DNA of 64,000 bases from contig NC_092793.1 of the NCBI RefSeq assembly GCF_918797505.1, forward strand, positions 3,100,001 to 3,164,000. The letters run 5' to 3'. Below, one piece after another: positions 48,301 to 56,738 of this stretch; within the stretch, counting starts at the first letter, position 1; the number at the start of each line of letters is the position of its first letter. The DNA comes from Bemisia tabaci. Its lineage: Eukaryota; Arthropoda; Insecta; Hemiptera; Aleyrodidae. The position numbers and the translations under genes were made by a program. The notes under the pieces were generated by a model, which saw nothing but the letters and a program-made list of their open reading frames with translations, had not been told where the DNA came from and ran no database searches.

Positions 48301-51300
48301 GTAACATACGACTATTCGACCACGGGTGTACGCATGTTGCAGCTCCGCCGGATTGAAGGCGTTTCAAACTGCGAAGATGTCTTGACTCTTCACCGCCCTG
48401 CCGACCCTCGCGAGCGGGACGAACGCTAAAATCGCTGCGACACTCAGACAACGCGTCATTATTTATGACTCCCTTCTAATTTTCAGCATAAAGAACAAAT
48501 GTAACTATCCTAATAGCTACGATTTAGAATCAGGGACCGTGGTTTTTTTTCGGTGAAAAGAAAATAAGGAAAATAGGACTAAATGAAATATCGCGACGAA
48601 ATTTCCCGTGATTTTAATTATAATCGTTCGTAAAATTATTGTTAATTTTTCAGCGTATCCTTTAAAAAATATTGATCGAAATTGAAGCATTAAATGTGGC
48701 TTGCAACGTTGCAATCGAGGTAAATAAGCTCCATTTCGCGTGGAATGAACCATCGATATTTGAGTTCGTTTACGGCAGGCGTAACATACGACTATTCGAC
48801 CACGGGTGTACGCATGTTGCAGCTCCGCCGGATTGAAGGCGTTTCAAACTGCGAAGATGTCTTGACTCTTCACCATTAAGTGTGGTTTTCAACGTTGCAA
48901 TCGAGGTAAATAAGCTCCATTTCAAGTGGAATGAAGCATCGGTATTTGAGTTCTTTTATGGGAGGCGTAACATACAACTATTTGACTACCGGTTTAACAG
49001 ATGTATGCTCGGCCACATGACTCGGGTCAAGATTGACCGCATATGAAAATGAGAGGTCCCCGAGAAGTGGTTTTCGAAATGGGAAGGCCGCGAAAAGACG
49101 CCTTGCCATTGAGGGAACTGGCCCGCGTCAGCATAAAAGCCCAGTTTTCCAAAAAATCGTCCAGGAAGAGGAGAAAAGGAGAAACAAAAAGGGAACAACC
49201 GCCACCTCACAAATAATTGAAGAGAAGGAGTTAGCAAATTGGTAAAGCTAAGAACTTTTTGCCATCCTGGACGGATTATCAGAGAATCGAATACGGTCAT
49301 TCTAATTTGAGCTCAGTGCTCTCAGAAAGGAATTAAATGGAAGCTAAAATTCGCAACGCTGCATCAGGTTCTTAACGTGTGTTTTCGGACTTGCACCTTT
49401 GTTGTTGTTTTCCGAAGTTGACGAAGGAAAGCTAAGGGAACTTGAATCTCACTCAGCTCATGACACTAAAATTTGCCTTCATTTCTGGGACATGCAAAAT
49501 ACGTAGCACCGAAGTTAACCAATGTTCATCGGCTCAAGGCGCCTGATCCATTGACTTATCTAATCCATTGCCTGTCTGATCTGAATAGGACTTGATCACA
49601 CATTTCCTAACCGTTCGTTTCGGTTTTTTTGAGTCGCAGTTACTATTTTCATGGCACTTGTTCTTGTCCTTTTTTCCCACCCAAACCACGTGCTTAATTA
49701 TTTACATTGTTTTGTTTGTTTTTTTTTTTTTTTCATATCATTTTAGGCTGGTACCGAGGCTTTTGCACCAAAAATCGATCCATCAAGGGTATCTTCCCTT
49801 GTAGCTACGTGTATGTTAAACCATGCAAGATTGAAAATGAAGGGTGAGTGCTAGCACTACGCAGATCTTCACCGAGGATTCTGATTCTCGGTGAAATTCT
49901 GAAACTATAATTTTTTTCTTCCCTAAATTTTCTCATTTCCAAATAATCAACTATGTAATAAGAATTTGACAAATACCTCAGTATACATCAGAACTTAACC
50001 ACGTCATAAATACCACATCAGCCAAGAACTAAAAAACTGTAATTGGACCGAGTTAAGCAAAAAGTAAAAGGAACCAAGCCACATCAGCTATTACAAAATT
50101 GAATTGGACAGTTTAATTTTTAACTAGAAAACGGTTAAGCGGATTTTTGTGTAAATTTCAGTGAATTTTTCGCGTGGTACCAAGCAAAATCCTTAAAATT
50201 TTCAAAGGAATCCGCCTCAAATGTTCTCTTGTAAAAAATTAAAGTGCTCACTGAAAGGCAATAGCTGATGTGGCTTGGTTCCTTTTCTCTAAACGTGGTT
50301 CAATTATTGACGGTAAAATTATGTTTTCTATTTAATGAATGTCCAAAACTAATATCCCATAATCACAAAACTTAACATTCAGATGACGAAACAGAATTCT
50401 ATAAAATTGCAGAGAGAAGCATTTGATTGTCCAACCTGTAACTATCTCAACCACCATTTCCAAAACGTAACCAGGCCCAGTTGTAGTATTTTCTGTGCAT
50501 GTAAGTGAAAACATGTTTGAGTCCTTTAAACTATTTATGCAAGCGGGGATTTTTGAGAAACCCCCATTAAGAGCATGGTTTTATTGGGGCTCGGCCACAC
50601 AAATTGTAGGAGGATCACATGCTCTTGAGTCCAATTTTGAGCTGTTAGAAGTATACATCAAGCTATTTACCCAGCAGAATTCTTGTGAGGATAAAGATTA
50701 TTGAATGGTGATTGGTGTAGAATAAGTTACATGATTTCCGAAAATTTTTATTAGTTGGAATCCTAAAAGAAAGTTTTTTATGAGTCATTGGACTTATAAG
50801 ATCATTTGACATTGATATTGTAACTATTAGAAAGCAAAAACCAGGAGCCTAGCGGAGATAGTCGTCTTTGATCAGACGCATCTTTTTCTAAAGTAATTGT
50901 CCCAAAAATCAGTGTCAATCCTTCATCCTTTTATTTTTCTTTTTCTTTTCAGATTATTTGAAACTGCAGTTCCTTTAGAAGACCCTGCTGTGCGGGAAGT
51001 TGCCTTAGTCCTGCGAGAATGGAATCTCATCTGGAAAAATGCTTATGTGGTAAGAATTTTGTATAATTCAAACATTTGCAAAGGCAGTAACATTACCTGA
51101 AAGCAGAATGGTTCACACTTATCTCACGTTTGATGGGACTCCTACCGGTCAAAGAAGTCAAGATCTGATCTGATGACTTACTTGTTAACAGTACTTTAAC
51201 TTAGATCACACTTTAGCTAAGAAATGAGAAAAAACAAGAAATGGCCCGAACTGTATGTAACAAGTCGGAGAAATGGTGCTGGGTCCGCAACATTTCTCCG

Positions 51301-53827
51301 GAAACAAAGCCAAGAAGTTCCAAAAATTATAATTAGAGTTAAAAATAATTTTTTTAAATCTGATGATTACCAGTACAAAACTGAGGGGGAGAGAGTGTTC
51401 AGCTCAGGCAGTTTGCATTGAAATATTAAGTTGAGGCCATGCCAAGAAATCTATACTGGTTTGGGTCTTTTTAGACATCGTTAGTAGATCACACTCATCA
51501 GTGCGCCCAACTTAATATTCCAATGCAAACTGCCTGAGCTGAACACACTCTCTCCCTCAGTTTTGTACTGGTTAAAAAATTACAGTTAAAAAATTGATTT
51601 TTGACTCTAATTATAATTTTTGGAACTTCTTGGTTTTGTTTTCCCTGCGAAATGGTATGGACCCAGCACCATTTCTCCGACTTGAAACGCCGTCATGAAT
51701 ATGACCTGTGGCATGACACAATAGTGTGATCTTCGCGCCATCTACGTCGCTGCTGAACAACTCTCATAACAAAACAAAGAAATCCCTAAAAAATTATTAT
51801 CAGGCTGGTTGGAGATGCTAATGCATCTAGACTTAATTGCCCGCGCGGGAATGGGAAACACATATCCCCAAACTATGCGCACAAATGAGACAAAACAAGA
51901 AATGGCCCAAACTGTATGTAACAAGGTGGAGAAATGGTGCTGATAATATCTTACTTAGATTTAGATAATAACTTTACTGTAACTTATTGTAGCTTTAGAT
52001 GAAAATTTCTTGTGCCACAGCTGGCAGAAGGAAGTTCAATATCTTTAGAATGAAATGACCAGAATGTGTGTATTTTCTTCTTAAAAATGATACACATCCC
52101 AGTGGGATAGTTGGTATGCGTAACATTCAACATGAGTCTGTAACTGATGATAGATGAAAAAATATGAGGCCAGCTCCAAAAATTCGCAGAAAAGTTTGCT
52201 ATTGCGAGTCAACGTCGTGTTTGAGTCAGATGAACGAGTAAATCTTTTAGCCAGGATGCTACTCAGTCCACCTGAACCATTGTTCTCGATATCTTGTAAG
52301 TGAGCTTCACAAATGATAACATACTTATAAGTGAAGTCGCAGTCTGCCATCAAAATCTGTGTGATCTTGGATTTGGCCGCATCAAGAGACAAATGGCAAA
52401 TTGGCATGAGTATCAAATTTCCTCTGAGGTGTAGGAAAATATATTGGAAAGTATTTGATGTGTTTAAGGTAGCATACAGTAATAATTCATCGCGGAGGAC
52501 TGCAGTGACTTAGTGACTCAACCATTATCAAGAAAGTGTCAGTGATGATAAGCAAGAGGTTAGCGCCCCTGCTTGTCCCATGTGCCTCGAAATGTGGGTC
52601 GTGTGCCAGAAATAGTGTTTAAAGATCATTGAGTATTTGTTTAAGACATTGAGCAGTTAAACTAAATATCAGTGTTAGCACAGTCCACAGAATTTTAACC
52701 AAGGGTTTTCAGTTCCAAAAAGTGTGCAGGAAATTGGTGCCAAAGGTTGTGGCTGAAATCCAGAGGGGACAATGCATCATATATTGTCCTTCCAGGAAAC
52801 GAGCTGAGATATAAGCTGAGTTTTTTTCCTGCTCTTAAGGAAAAACTTGATGTTCCTGCATCGGTCTCTCAAAGCAGCTGAATCTATGATTACTCCGATA
52901 TCAACCGCAAAATGCAAATGCCCTTGGATGCATGTTATCATTTGTGCTGCTTGCTTATCAGACACTGGTGACAATGGTTCAGGGTGACTTTATAGCATCC
53001 TTGTTAATAGTTTTTCACATTTATCTGACCCAAGAACGTCATAGAGTTGCGCTGAGAGTCCAAAAGACAGAATTTTCTGAACCGACCTTGTACCTTCGTC
53101 CTTTGTACAACATTTTTCCTTCCATGGGCTTAAGTTGAAGCAAAGGGAGCTGACTAATCCTGACTTTTTTAAATAGATTTTACGTATGGACGTATTTATG
53201 CTACATGGAATTATGTGCAAGTGCAAAGATGGGGTGTGCTCGTTAGATGAGGGCTCTAAGAATGAATGGGAATTTGAAAGCGCCAGTGATGTCAGCGATG
53301 ACAACCGGGCTCGACGACGATGCCAAGCTTGTCGTCAGAGTGCTTTAACTCATGAGCCTTGTCCACAACGCTCTTGTCACATGTTCACGGCTCACGAGTT
53401 AGCGCTCAGTTCCTTTTGATTTAATGTGAAATCCTGCTTTTCCATTTTCTCAAAAGGAACTATATCCTTTTTTACATTGTTTTGTTTGCAGCTTGCACAA
53501 GCACATCCCATCTTTCCACTTCCACATAGTTCCTTCTAGCATAAATACGTCCGTATTGTTCACTCCATAGAAAATTTTATCATCAGTAAATCCAAAAACA
53601 AGAAAAATTTTCTTTGTCTGAACTTCTTGCGCTTGATCCTTGTTTTCCTCACTTATCTTAGGCTGAATCTTTTTTCAGGATCGAGAGACCTACAAATTTA
53701 CAATCTTACGGAAAGTTATGTGGGAATTGTTGGACTGGAGGCGTCAACTTCTAATGGGAACTTTGACTCAAGACCAAACGAAAGAGTTAAAGTTACGGAT
53801 CACATCCAAAATTGACTGGGGCAACAG
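32549..53827 (+). CDS. DOCK3/4-type (Sponge-like) Rac/Rap exchange factor, N-terminal part with SH3 domain
   Basis: Five plus-strand coding exons: 32549-32585 (MWVAEKYKKFAV), 47287-47373, 49747-49843, 50953-51049 and 53679-53827. All have matching phases (1,1,2,0,2). Residues about 12-72 are an SH3 domain: AIYNWNG, LSLEIGDTVQILEECMG, WYRGFCTKNRSIKGIFP and SYVYVK. After it come LFETAVPLEDPAVREVALVL, REWNLIWKNAYV, then VMWELLDWRRQLLMGTLTQD and SKIDWGN, the conserved start of the DOCK N-terminal region. The wording is closer to DOCK3/DOCK4 than to DOCK1/Myoblast city. In known relatives the SH3 domain binds ELMO and the distant DHR2 domain activates Rac or Rap. Here only about 155 residues of an expected 1,700-2,000 are present; the DHR1 and DHR2 domains are not in the window. 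The next exon (phase 2) was not found before 64000. Intron 1 is about 14.7 kb. Confidence 0.9.
33695..34175. mobile_element. Probable MITE with CCGTTCAAGTATTAC-type ends
   Basis: The left end is GGGCCGTTCAAGTATTCTC and the right contains CTTACGTAATACTTGAAAG, which are inverse relatives. Between them are G-rich runs. A solo similar end (GTCTTACATATTACTTGAAC) lies at 22585-22620 in intron 4 of the VWC gene. Limits are approximate. Confidence 0.45.
35341..35763. mobile_element. Composite: GTGGCGTG MITE interrupted by CGTCACCTTCC MITE (second locus)
   Basis: The outer element begins near 35341 (GCAGCGTGGCGTGCTTTGCGG) and ends near 35763 (TTTACGCCTCGCCACTG). The inner element, 35368-35620, has long inverted ends CGTCACCTTCCAGGCAAAGT / ACTTTGCCTGGAAGGTGACG and is flanked by ACAT on both sides. 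The insertion point in the outer element is the same as at 2445-2817. Both outer ends survive here, unlike in the other copy. Confidence 0.8.
35960..36160. mobile_element. Truncated CAGGGTGTCTAC-family element (inverted)
   Basis: It ends ...CCTGTTTCAGTAGACACCCTG. Read in reverse this is the start of the element at 25390-25767, including the repeated GTACCTCC and CAGTAC motifs. The other end is missing. Confidence 0.6.
36434..36785. mobile_element. CAGGGTGTCTAC-family element, TCCCCGA subfamily (right end lost)
   Basis: It starts CAGGGTGTCTACCTGTCCCC and contains many TCCCCGA/TCCCCAA repeats, then GGCATTTTCAAATTTTCCCG and a GGGGGAAAAAGTCCCCGATT block near its right end. The matching right terminus present at 60087 and 62819 is absent. 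Confidence 0.7.
36900..37150. repeat. Inverted copy of the dispersed unit of about 275 bp
   Basis: Read in reverse it carries the same landmarks as 9035-9490: GTCCGTATTGCATCTG, TTGAAGGCGCGATGG, CACGAATAGT and the GAGATACGACTATTCGTGCTT-like block. This shows the unit is dispersed, not a single-locus array. Confidence 0.6.
37881..38082. mobile_element. MITE, ATTGGAC-GCAAAATG family, with internal ATAGATGA microsatellite
   Basis: The left end TAATTGGACCACATTTTGCA and the right end TGCAAAATGTAATCCAATTA are inverse copies. The interior has the family's GCCATTGGTTTCTCTATG block and a microsatellite of AGATAGATGAAATAG type at about 37985-38053, which has enlarged the element. Confidence 0.75.
38281..38488. 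mobile_element. MITE, TGCCGTGCTA family
   Basis: The left CATGCCGTATGAGCCTTCAG and right TCATACGGCGTTCTTCC...AGCACGG parts match 12904-13156, including the shared GGAGAAATTTGGCAACTCTC block. The left terminus is incomplete. Confidence 0.65.
38692..38943. mobile_element. MITE, CGTCACCTTCC family (single, not nested)
   Basis: Inverted ends CGTCACCTTCCAGGCAAAGT and ACTTTGCCTGGAAGGTGACG, with arms near-perfect over more than 60 bp and flanked by ACAT on both sides. The interior is in the opposite orientation to the copy at 35368-35620. Confidence 0.85.
39165..39329. mobile_element. Uninterrupted GTGGCGTG MITE (empty site)
   Basis: It begins CAGTGACGTGACGTGCTTTG and ends CACGCCACGCCACTG. The interior has two mirrored blocks (CCTATGGAAAAGGGTCGATA and GATTCTTTACCATAGGTTTA) around GTGTTCGCAGCGAACACC. 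The point where two other copies carry a CGTCACCTTCC element is here continuous (GCGATATATAG). Confidence 0.8.
41139..41391. mobile_element. MITE, CGTCACCTTCC family (diverged)
   Basis: The ends CGTCACCTTCCGGTCAAAGT and, inverted, CGTCACCTTCCGGCCCAAGT are more diverged than in the other copies. The flanks GTAC and GTAT could be a mutated 4-bp target duplication. Confidence 0.75.
42725..43140. mobile_element. MITE, TGGACCACTAGAC family (left arm truncated)
   Basis: From the CCCGCTCATGAGAACGCAAT block rightwards it matches 5275-5826 (CTGGCAACCTCAATCTTGCC, TTTGGCTCAGCTATAGCAAA) and ends TGGTCTAGTGGTCCAT. The outer left arm is replaced by a run of 31 T at 42692-42722. Confidence 0.75.
43213..43453. 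mobile_element. MITE related to TGCCGTGCTA family
   Basis: The ends ACGCCATGCCAAGCAAGAAC + GCCGTAAATCC and, on the right, ATTTACGGCGTTTTTGCGTT + GCACGGCAGT are inverse. The interior is AT-rich and non-coding. Confidence 0.6.
43609..43905. mobile_element. Element with CATGG(T/G)...CTAG ends and GGGAAT/AATCAGGG repeats
   Basis: The left end CATGGTTTCTAGTTTTTTT is mirrored by AAAACTAGACACCATG on the right (read inverted: CATGGTGTCTAG). Internal repeats AATCAGGGAATG and ACCGGGAATC are present. It looks like a diverged cousin of the CAGGGTGTCTAC family. Confidence 0.55.
44303..44487. repeat. Inverted-repeat element containing a 77-bp direct duplication
   Basis: The termini CGAGTCGATTGTTGAAT and ATTCAACAATCGACTCG are perfect inverses over 17 bp. 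Inside, two copies of a block of about 77 bp (starting ATCGAATGA, with GATATATAGCATTGCCAAGA) begin near 44324 and 44401 with few differences. ATCGAT motifs are abundant. Confidence 0.75.
44799..45017. mobile_element. CAGGGTTGCC-ended element between imperfect direct repeats
   Basis: It starts CAGGGTTGCCGCAGTCATGG and ends CTGTGGCAACCCTG, with internal GGGAAA(A/T)TGTCAGGG repeats. The host sequence ACTTGCTCGGGCGGAGCTCTTG immediately left has a close copy ACTTGCTAAGGCGGAGCTCTTG immediately right, longer than a normal target duplication. A solo end of the same family may lie at 61500-61560. Confidence 0.6.
45258..45299. repeat. Run of 42 A
   Basis: An uninterrupted A homopolymer. It could be a relic of a retroposed tail or simply slippage. 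The length in the assembly is unreliable. Confidence 0.9.
45395..45537. mobile_element. MITE, ATTGGAC-GCAAAATG family
   Basis: The left ATGGATTTCATTTTGCAGTA + AGGAACCAC and right GTGGTTCCTTATTGCAAAAT + GTAATCCAT are inverse. The interior shares ATAGGGAAACCAATGGCACG with the other copies. Confidence 0.75.
46225..46390. mobile_element. MITE with GGGCGTAGCTAGG ends
   Basis: GGGCGTAGCTAGGGGAGTCC at the left and TTTCCTAGCTACGCCC at the right are inverse termini. The interior carries long G and C runs that themselves form inverted repeats (CCCCCAGAAATCTCGTGCCC). Confidence 0.7.
46900..47112. mobile_element. MITE, TGCCGTGCTA family (left end lost), next to DOCK exon 2
   Basis: The right end GGCGTTCTTACTTAGCACGG and the preceding TGGCAACGCCTGGCGGATTA block match the family. 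The left terminus is missing. It ends about 175 bases before DOCK exon 2. Confidence 0.6.
47586..47843. mobile_element. MITE, ATCGACGGTG family, in DOCK intron 2
   Basis: The left CGATGTTTGAAGTTTGAAACCACGTATC... and right ...GGTACGTGGTTTCGAACTTTGG parts are inverse. The GAAGTTGTAAACTTCCTGTC block identifies the family. It abuts the tandem duplication that follows. Confidence 0.65.
47845..48993. repeat. 480-bp tandem duplication, two full copies and a deleted third
   Basis: Unit 1 begins near 47845, unit 2 near 48325 and unit 3 near 48805, an exact 480-base offset (for example GTACGCATGTTGCAGCTCCG). Units 1 and 2 are almost identical; I noticed only two or three base differences. Unit 3 follows for about 70 bases and then skips roughly 293 bases of the unit before resuming with a more diverged tail to about 48993. 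The near-duplicate minus-strand frames in units 1 and 2 are not evidence of a gene. It lies in DOCK intron 2. Confidence 0.9.
50041..50305. mobile_element. MITE with AATTG(G/A)ACC ends and AAAGGAACCAAGCCACATCA subterminal block
   Basis: The left AATTGGACCGAGTTAAGC, then AAAAGGAACCAAGCCACATC, mirrors the right GATGTGGCTTGGTTCCTTTT ... AACGTGGTTCAATT. It lies in DOCK intron 3. Confidence 0.75.
51226..51942. repeat. Large foldback with a directly repeated flank, in DOCK intron 4
   Basis: The left arm 51261-51433 and right arm 51508-51684 are inverted copies (CAAGTCGGAGAAATGGTGCT, CTGAGGGGGAGAGAGTGTTC, CAGGCAGTTTGCATTG) with a 74-base spacer. In addition, the 56 bases at 51226-51281 (AAACAAGAAATGGCCCGAAC...) recur in direct orientation at 51885-51942. 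No coding potential recognised. Confidence 0.8.
53188..53552. mobile_element. GGACGTATTTATGCTA-family element, 365 bp, with unique interior
   Basis: The ends GGACGTATTTATGCTACATG and TTCTAGCATAAATACGTCC are inverse. Unlike the 78-bp hairpin at 3380-3457, this copy has a long interior with mirrored GCAAGTGCAAAGATGGGGTG / CATCCCATCTTTCCACTT parts. The 77-codon frame inside it has no known domain. It lies just before DOCK exon 5. Confidence 0.7.
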
Positions 53828-56738
53828 GTAAGATCATGAGCTGTCACATTCTTGAAACATTTGTGATTTTCTCAATCGATGAAATTTATATCTACGCAAG
53901 GAATCTGTACGTCTCAATTCGGTACCTAACACACAACAGTAGTTGTACAGTTGCAATAATTACTTTATAATGATTGAGCACACATCCAACAGAACACCAA
54001 ACATCCAACAGAAAAAAAGAATAATTTTTATTGCAATCAGTATTTGAATCTCGCTAAGAAGCTTAGGGGCCCAAACATTTTTTTCTGAGAAGTTTATGAT
54101 GTGGGCCGAGTGTCTCATGGCGCCTTCGGATAGAGCTGTTTTCTTAATTTTTGTAGATTTTCTTCACCAAATGGAATCCTTTTGAAGGGCCCCCCAACAG
54201 GTTCTATTTTTTAGTATGAATCAAAAAAGTTTGACTAGGTTCCAGCATTTTCAGCTGCCTGTGAATATTTAGGCGCATTTCGCGCATGGTGCCTTTTGAA
54301 TTCAAACTCTGATTCCAGTGGACGTTGTTGCAACTCAGGAGAATAGCAGTCAAAGATGTGCATATTCTGGAACTTATTAAATAAGCATATATTGTTGGAT
54401 TCGAATGGTTTGTTTAAACCATTTTCTTCGCTGGTTCTTCTACTTTTTTATTTTCTTAATGCAAAGCATTTCCGAATTTGACACAGTAGTGTTTTTACTT
54501 TGTACAACCGCAATTCCATCATCTTCCTAAATTGAAAAGATGTCTTGTAACTAAAAACCTTTAATATTTGCTATTATATTATGTATGATGTCAAGTTGGC
54601 ACATTCATCGTCGAAAATACTCATTTGATCTCTCTGAGGCCTAGTAAATTATTTATCATGTGCGTTCTGAAAGATAATCTCATTCCGGTCGAAGTTACTC
54701 TTTTCATTTATTTTCACAGATACAATGTTTGCTTAGTTAGCAAGTAGATGGAAAGAGTAAAATTTTCTAAGATTATGTGATCAGTATTTGATTGCCTTGA
54801 GCCGGGTTTTTTAGCTTTGGTTTTCTTATTTTTTATGATTGATATTGTCTGGGAAACTGGGCAAAATGTCCAGTGTTCGTCTTGAATTTTTGTTTTTCAG
54901 CCCTGCTCTGGCGTTATTTCCTTTTCTTTTCAGTGTTTCTTTGGTATTCAGTAAATAGGGAACAACCAAACACCAAATAATGATGTTTTGCCAAGAGGCA
55001 AGACAACCCAGGAGATTTATATATATTCCATTAAAATTTTCAGTGTACCCATTATACGGCAACTGAATCTCACAGTTACTGCAAGCCAATGCTGTGTGGT
55101 GTTAACATTTGATTTGAGATGTATTCTCTCATATATTTGAGATTGATACTTGTGCAGTTCGTTTGTCACAAAATATTCAATGCAAAATTGCAGCTGTAGA
55201 ATTTTTGGATCATTGAATTCACCTTTCTTAGTCAATAATTGTTAGCTCAACCATAGAGCGAGAGTTTTCTTTAGCAAAACTGCGGATTATGATGACAACG
55301 ATCTGTTTGAATCAAAAGTCTAATCTGACTTCCCTAACCTAGCAGTATCTGCGGTGCATATCTAAAATTTGATGCCTCCCATATGCTTTCATAAATGTGC
55401 AAGGAACATAAGGAACACTCAGGCTCTCCTATTTTTATGGGACTAGAATTAACAGCAAGTGAAAAACAAAGTATAAAAAAAAATCATTTTATTATAAATT
55501 CAGTTTGTGCTAGTGTTAGTTTCGAACAACTTGAACCACTTTTTTTAAAGAAAAATAAAAATTAATCGTTTAAAATTTATACAAGGCATTTACTTAAATC
55601 CCTATTCACAGGATCGCAAAATCGAGAAAACATTTATCAACTAAAGATCCGCATTATTCCTAGTCACAGTATTGACTTAAACTTAAAATAAACTAAAATG
55701 GAAGTTTTAAAAGAATCAAAGTAAAAAAGAACATACTTTATACAATTTGATTTCGTGCTTAAAAATTATATTAAACTACATAATTTAATTATAACTTCTT
55801 ACAGAATATGAGCATTCTATGACTTAGCACTAAATTATTTCCACCGTAATCTCCATCTCATTTTACATCGAGAAAATAAACAGTCTTTCGTTAACTATTT
55901 GCTAATAGCACAAAACAACTCTTATCATAATGAGCGTCAGGAATGTATTAATCATCACTTAATTTTTCAGTTTTTTTTTTTTTGGTCTTTTGTGTGTGGG
56001 TGTTATTGAACGTATACTATGTCATTTCCCTCAAAAAAAATTGTTGTTTTTTTTCATTTTTTTAACAGGGATTCTTAATTATAATCAAATGAAAGTTTTT
56101 CAGATCGGTTGAGAGTGCTTTTGTCACAATTCTACCATTTTTCTAAATTGAATAATTTCCTTTTTGCCATTAATCTTTTTAATTACTGTCTCAATCAAGA
56201 ATCAACATGCTCAATAAAATTTGCCAAGAATTTGTAGCTCTCAGCCAATTTGTACAAATTTGATGAAACGGTATCAAATTTTAACACGCTCATTCCTACA
56301 TCAGTAAAAATTATTGTATTATTTTCTCAACTGGTTGCTCCATTCTTTTAAAGATTTTCACAACATAAGTACCAGTGTTTTTTACATATTTTTCGAGAAT
56401 TAACAAGCTTAATTACTGAGATTCTTAATTGCTTATCCCGGCATAAATGCATAGCTTTTGTTCATATCCTACATTTCTAAGACAGATCAATCAACATTAG
56501 CTATATAAACTTTATCAGCATGTATTTCAAAAGCTGGCAAAGAAAACGCCTCAATGTTTCCTCTTATACTGAATTTTAGCATTAGGTTTGGGAGGGAAGT
56601 CTTATCTTGGGATTTTTGATAGCATAGATTTTTATGGAATTTCATCATAGAGATTTTAAAAATAATTAAATTAAAATACCGAATAAAATTTGACCGAAGG
56701 TAATCACAATGCACTTATTTGTGTGAAGCATGTTGCAA
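53828..56738. other. AT-rich region between DOCK exon 5 and innexin 3 stop
   Basis: I see no exon on either strand and no inverted-repeat element. It should contain the start of DOCK intron 5 (donor GTAAGA after 53827) and the innexin 3 3' UTR on the minus strand. Several T-rich/AATAAA-complement motifs are present, but none is decisive. Confidence 0.5.

Noticed and set aside
48037..48753. Pair of nearly identical 78-codon minus-strand frames that looked like a duplicated small gene
   Set aside because: Both lie within the 480-bp tandem duplication of an intron; identity follows from the DNA duplication and no domain is present.
53186..53419. 77-codon frame with cysteines inside a MITE before DOCK exon 5
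   Set aside because: It begins in the transposon terminus, has no homology I recognise, and the cysteine spacing matches no known domain.
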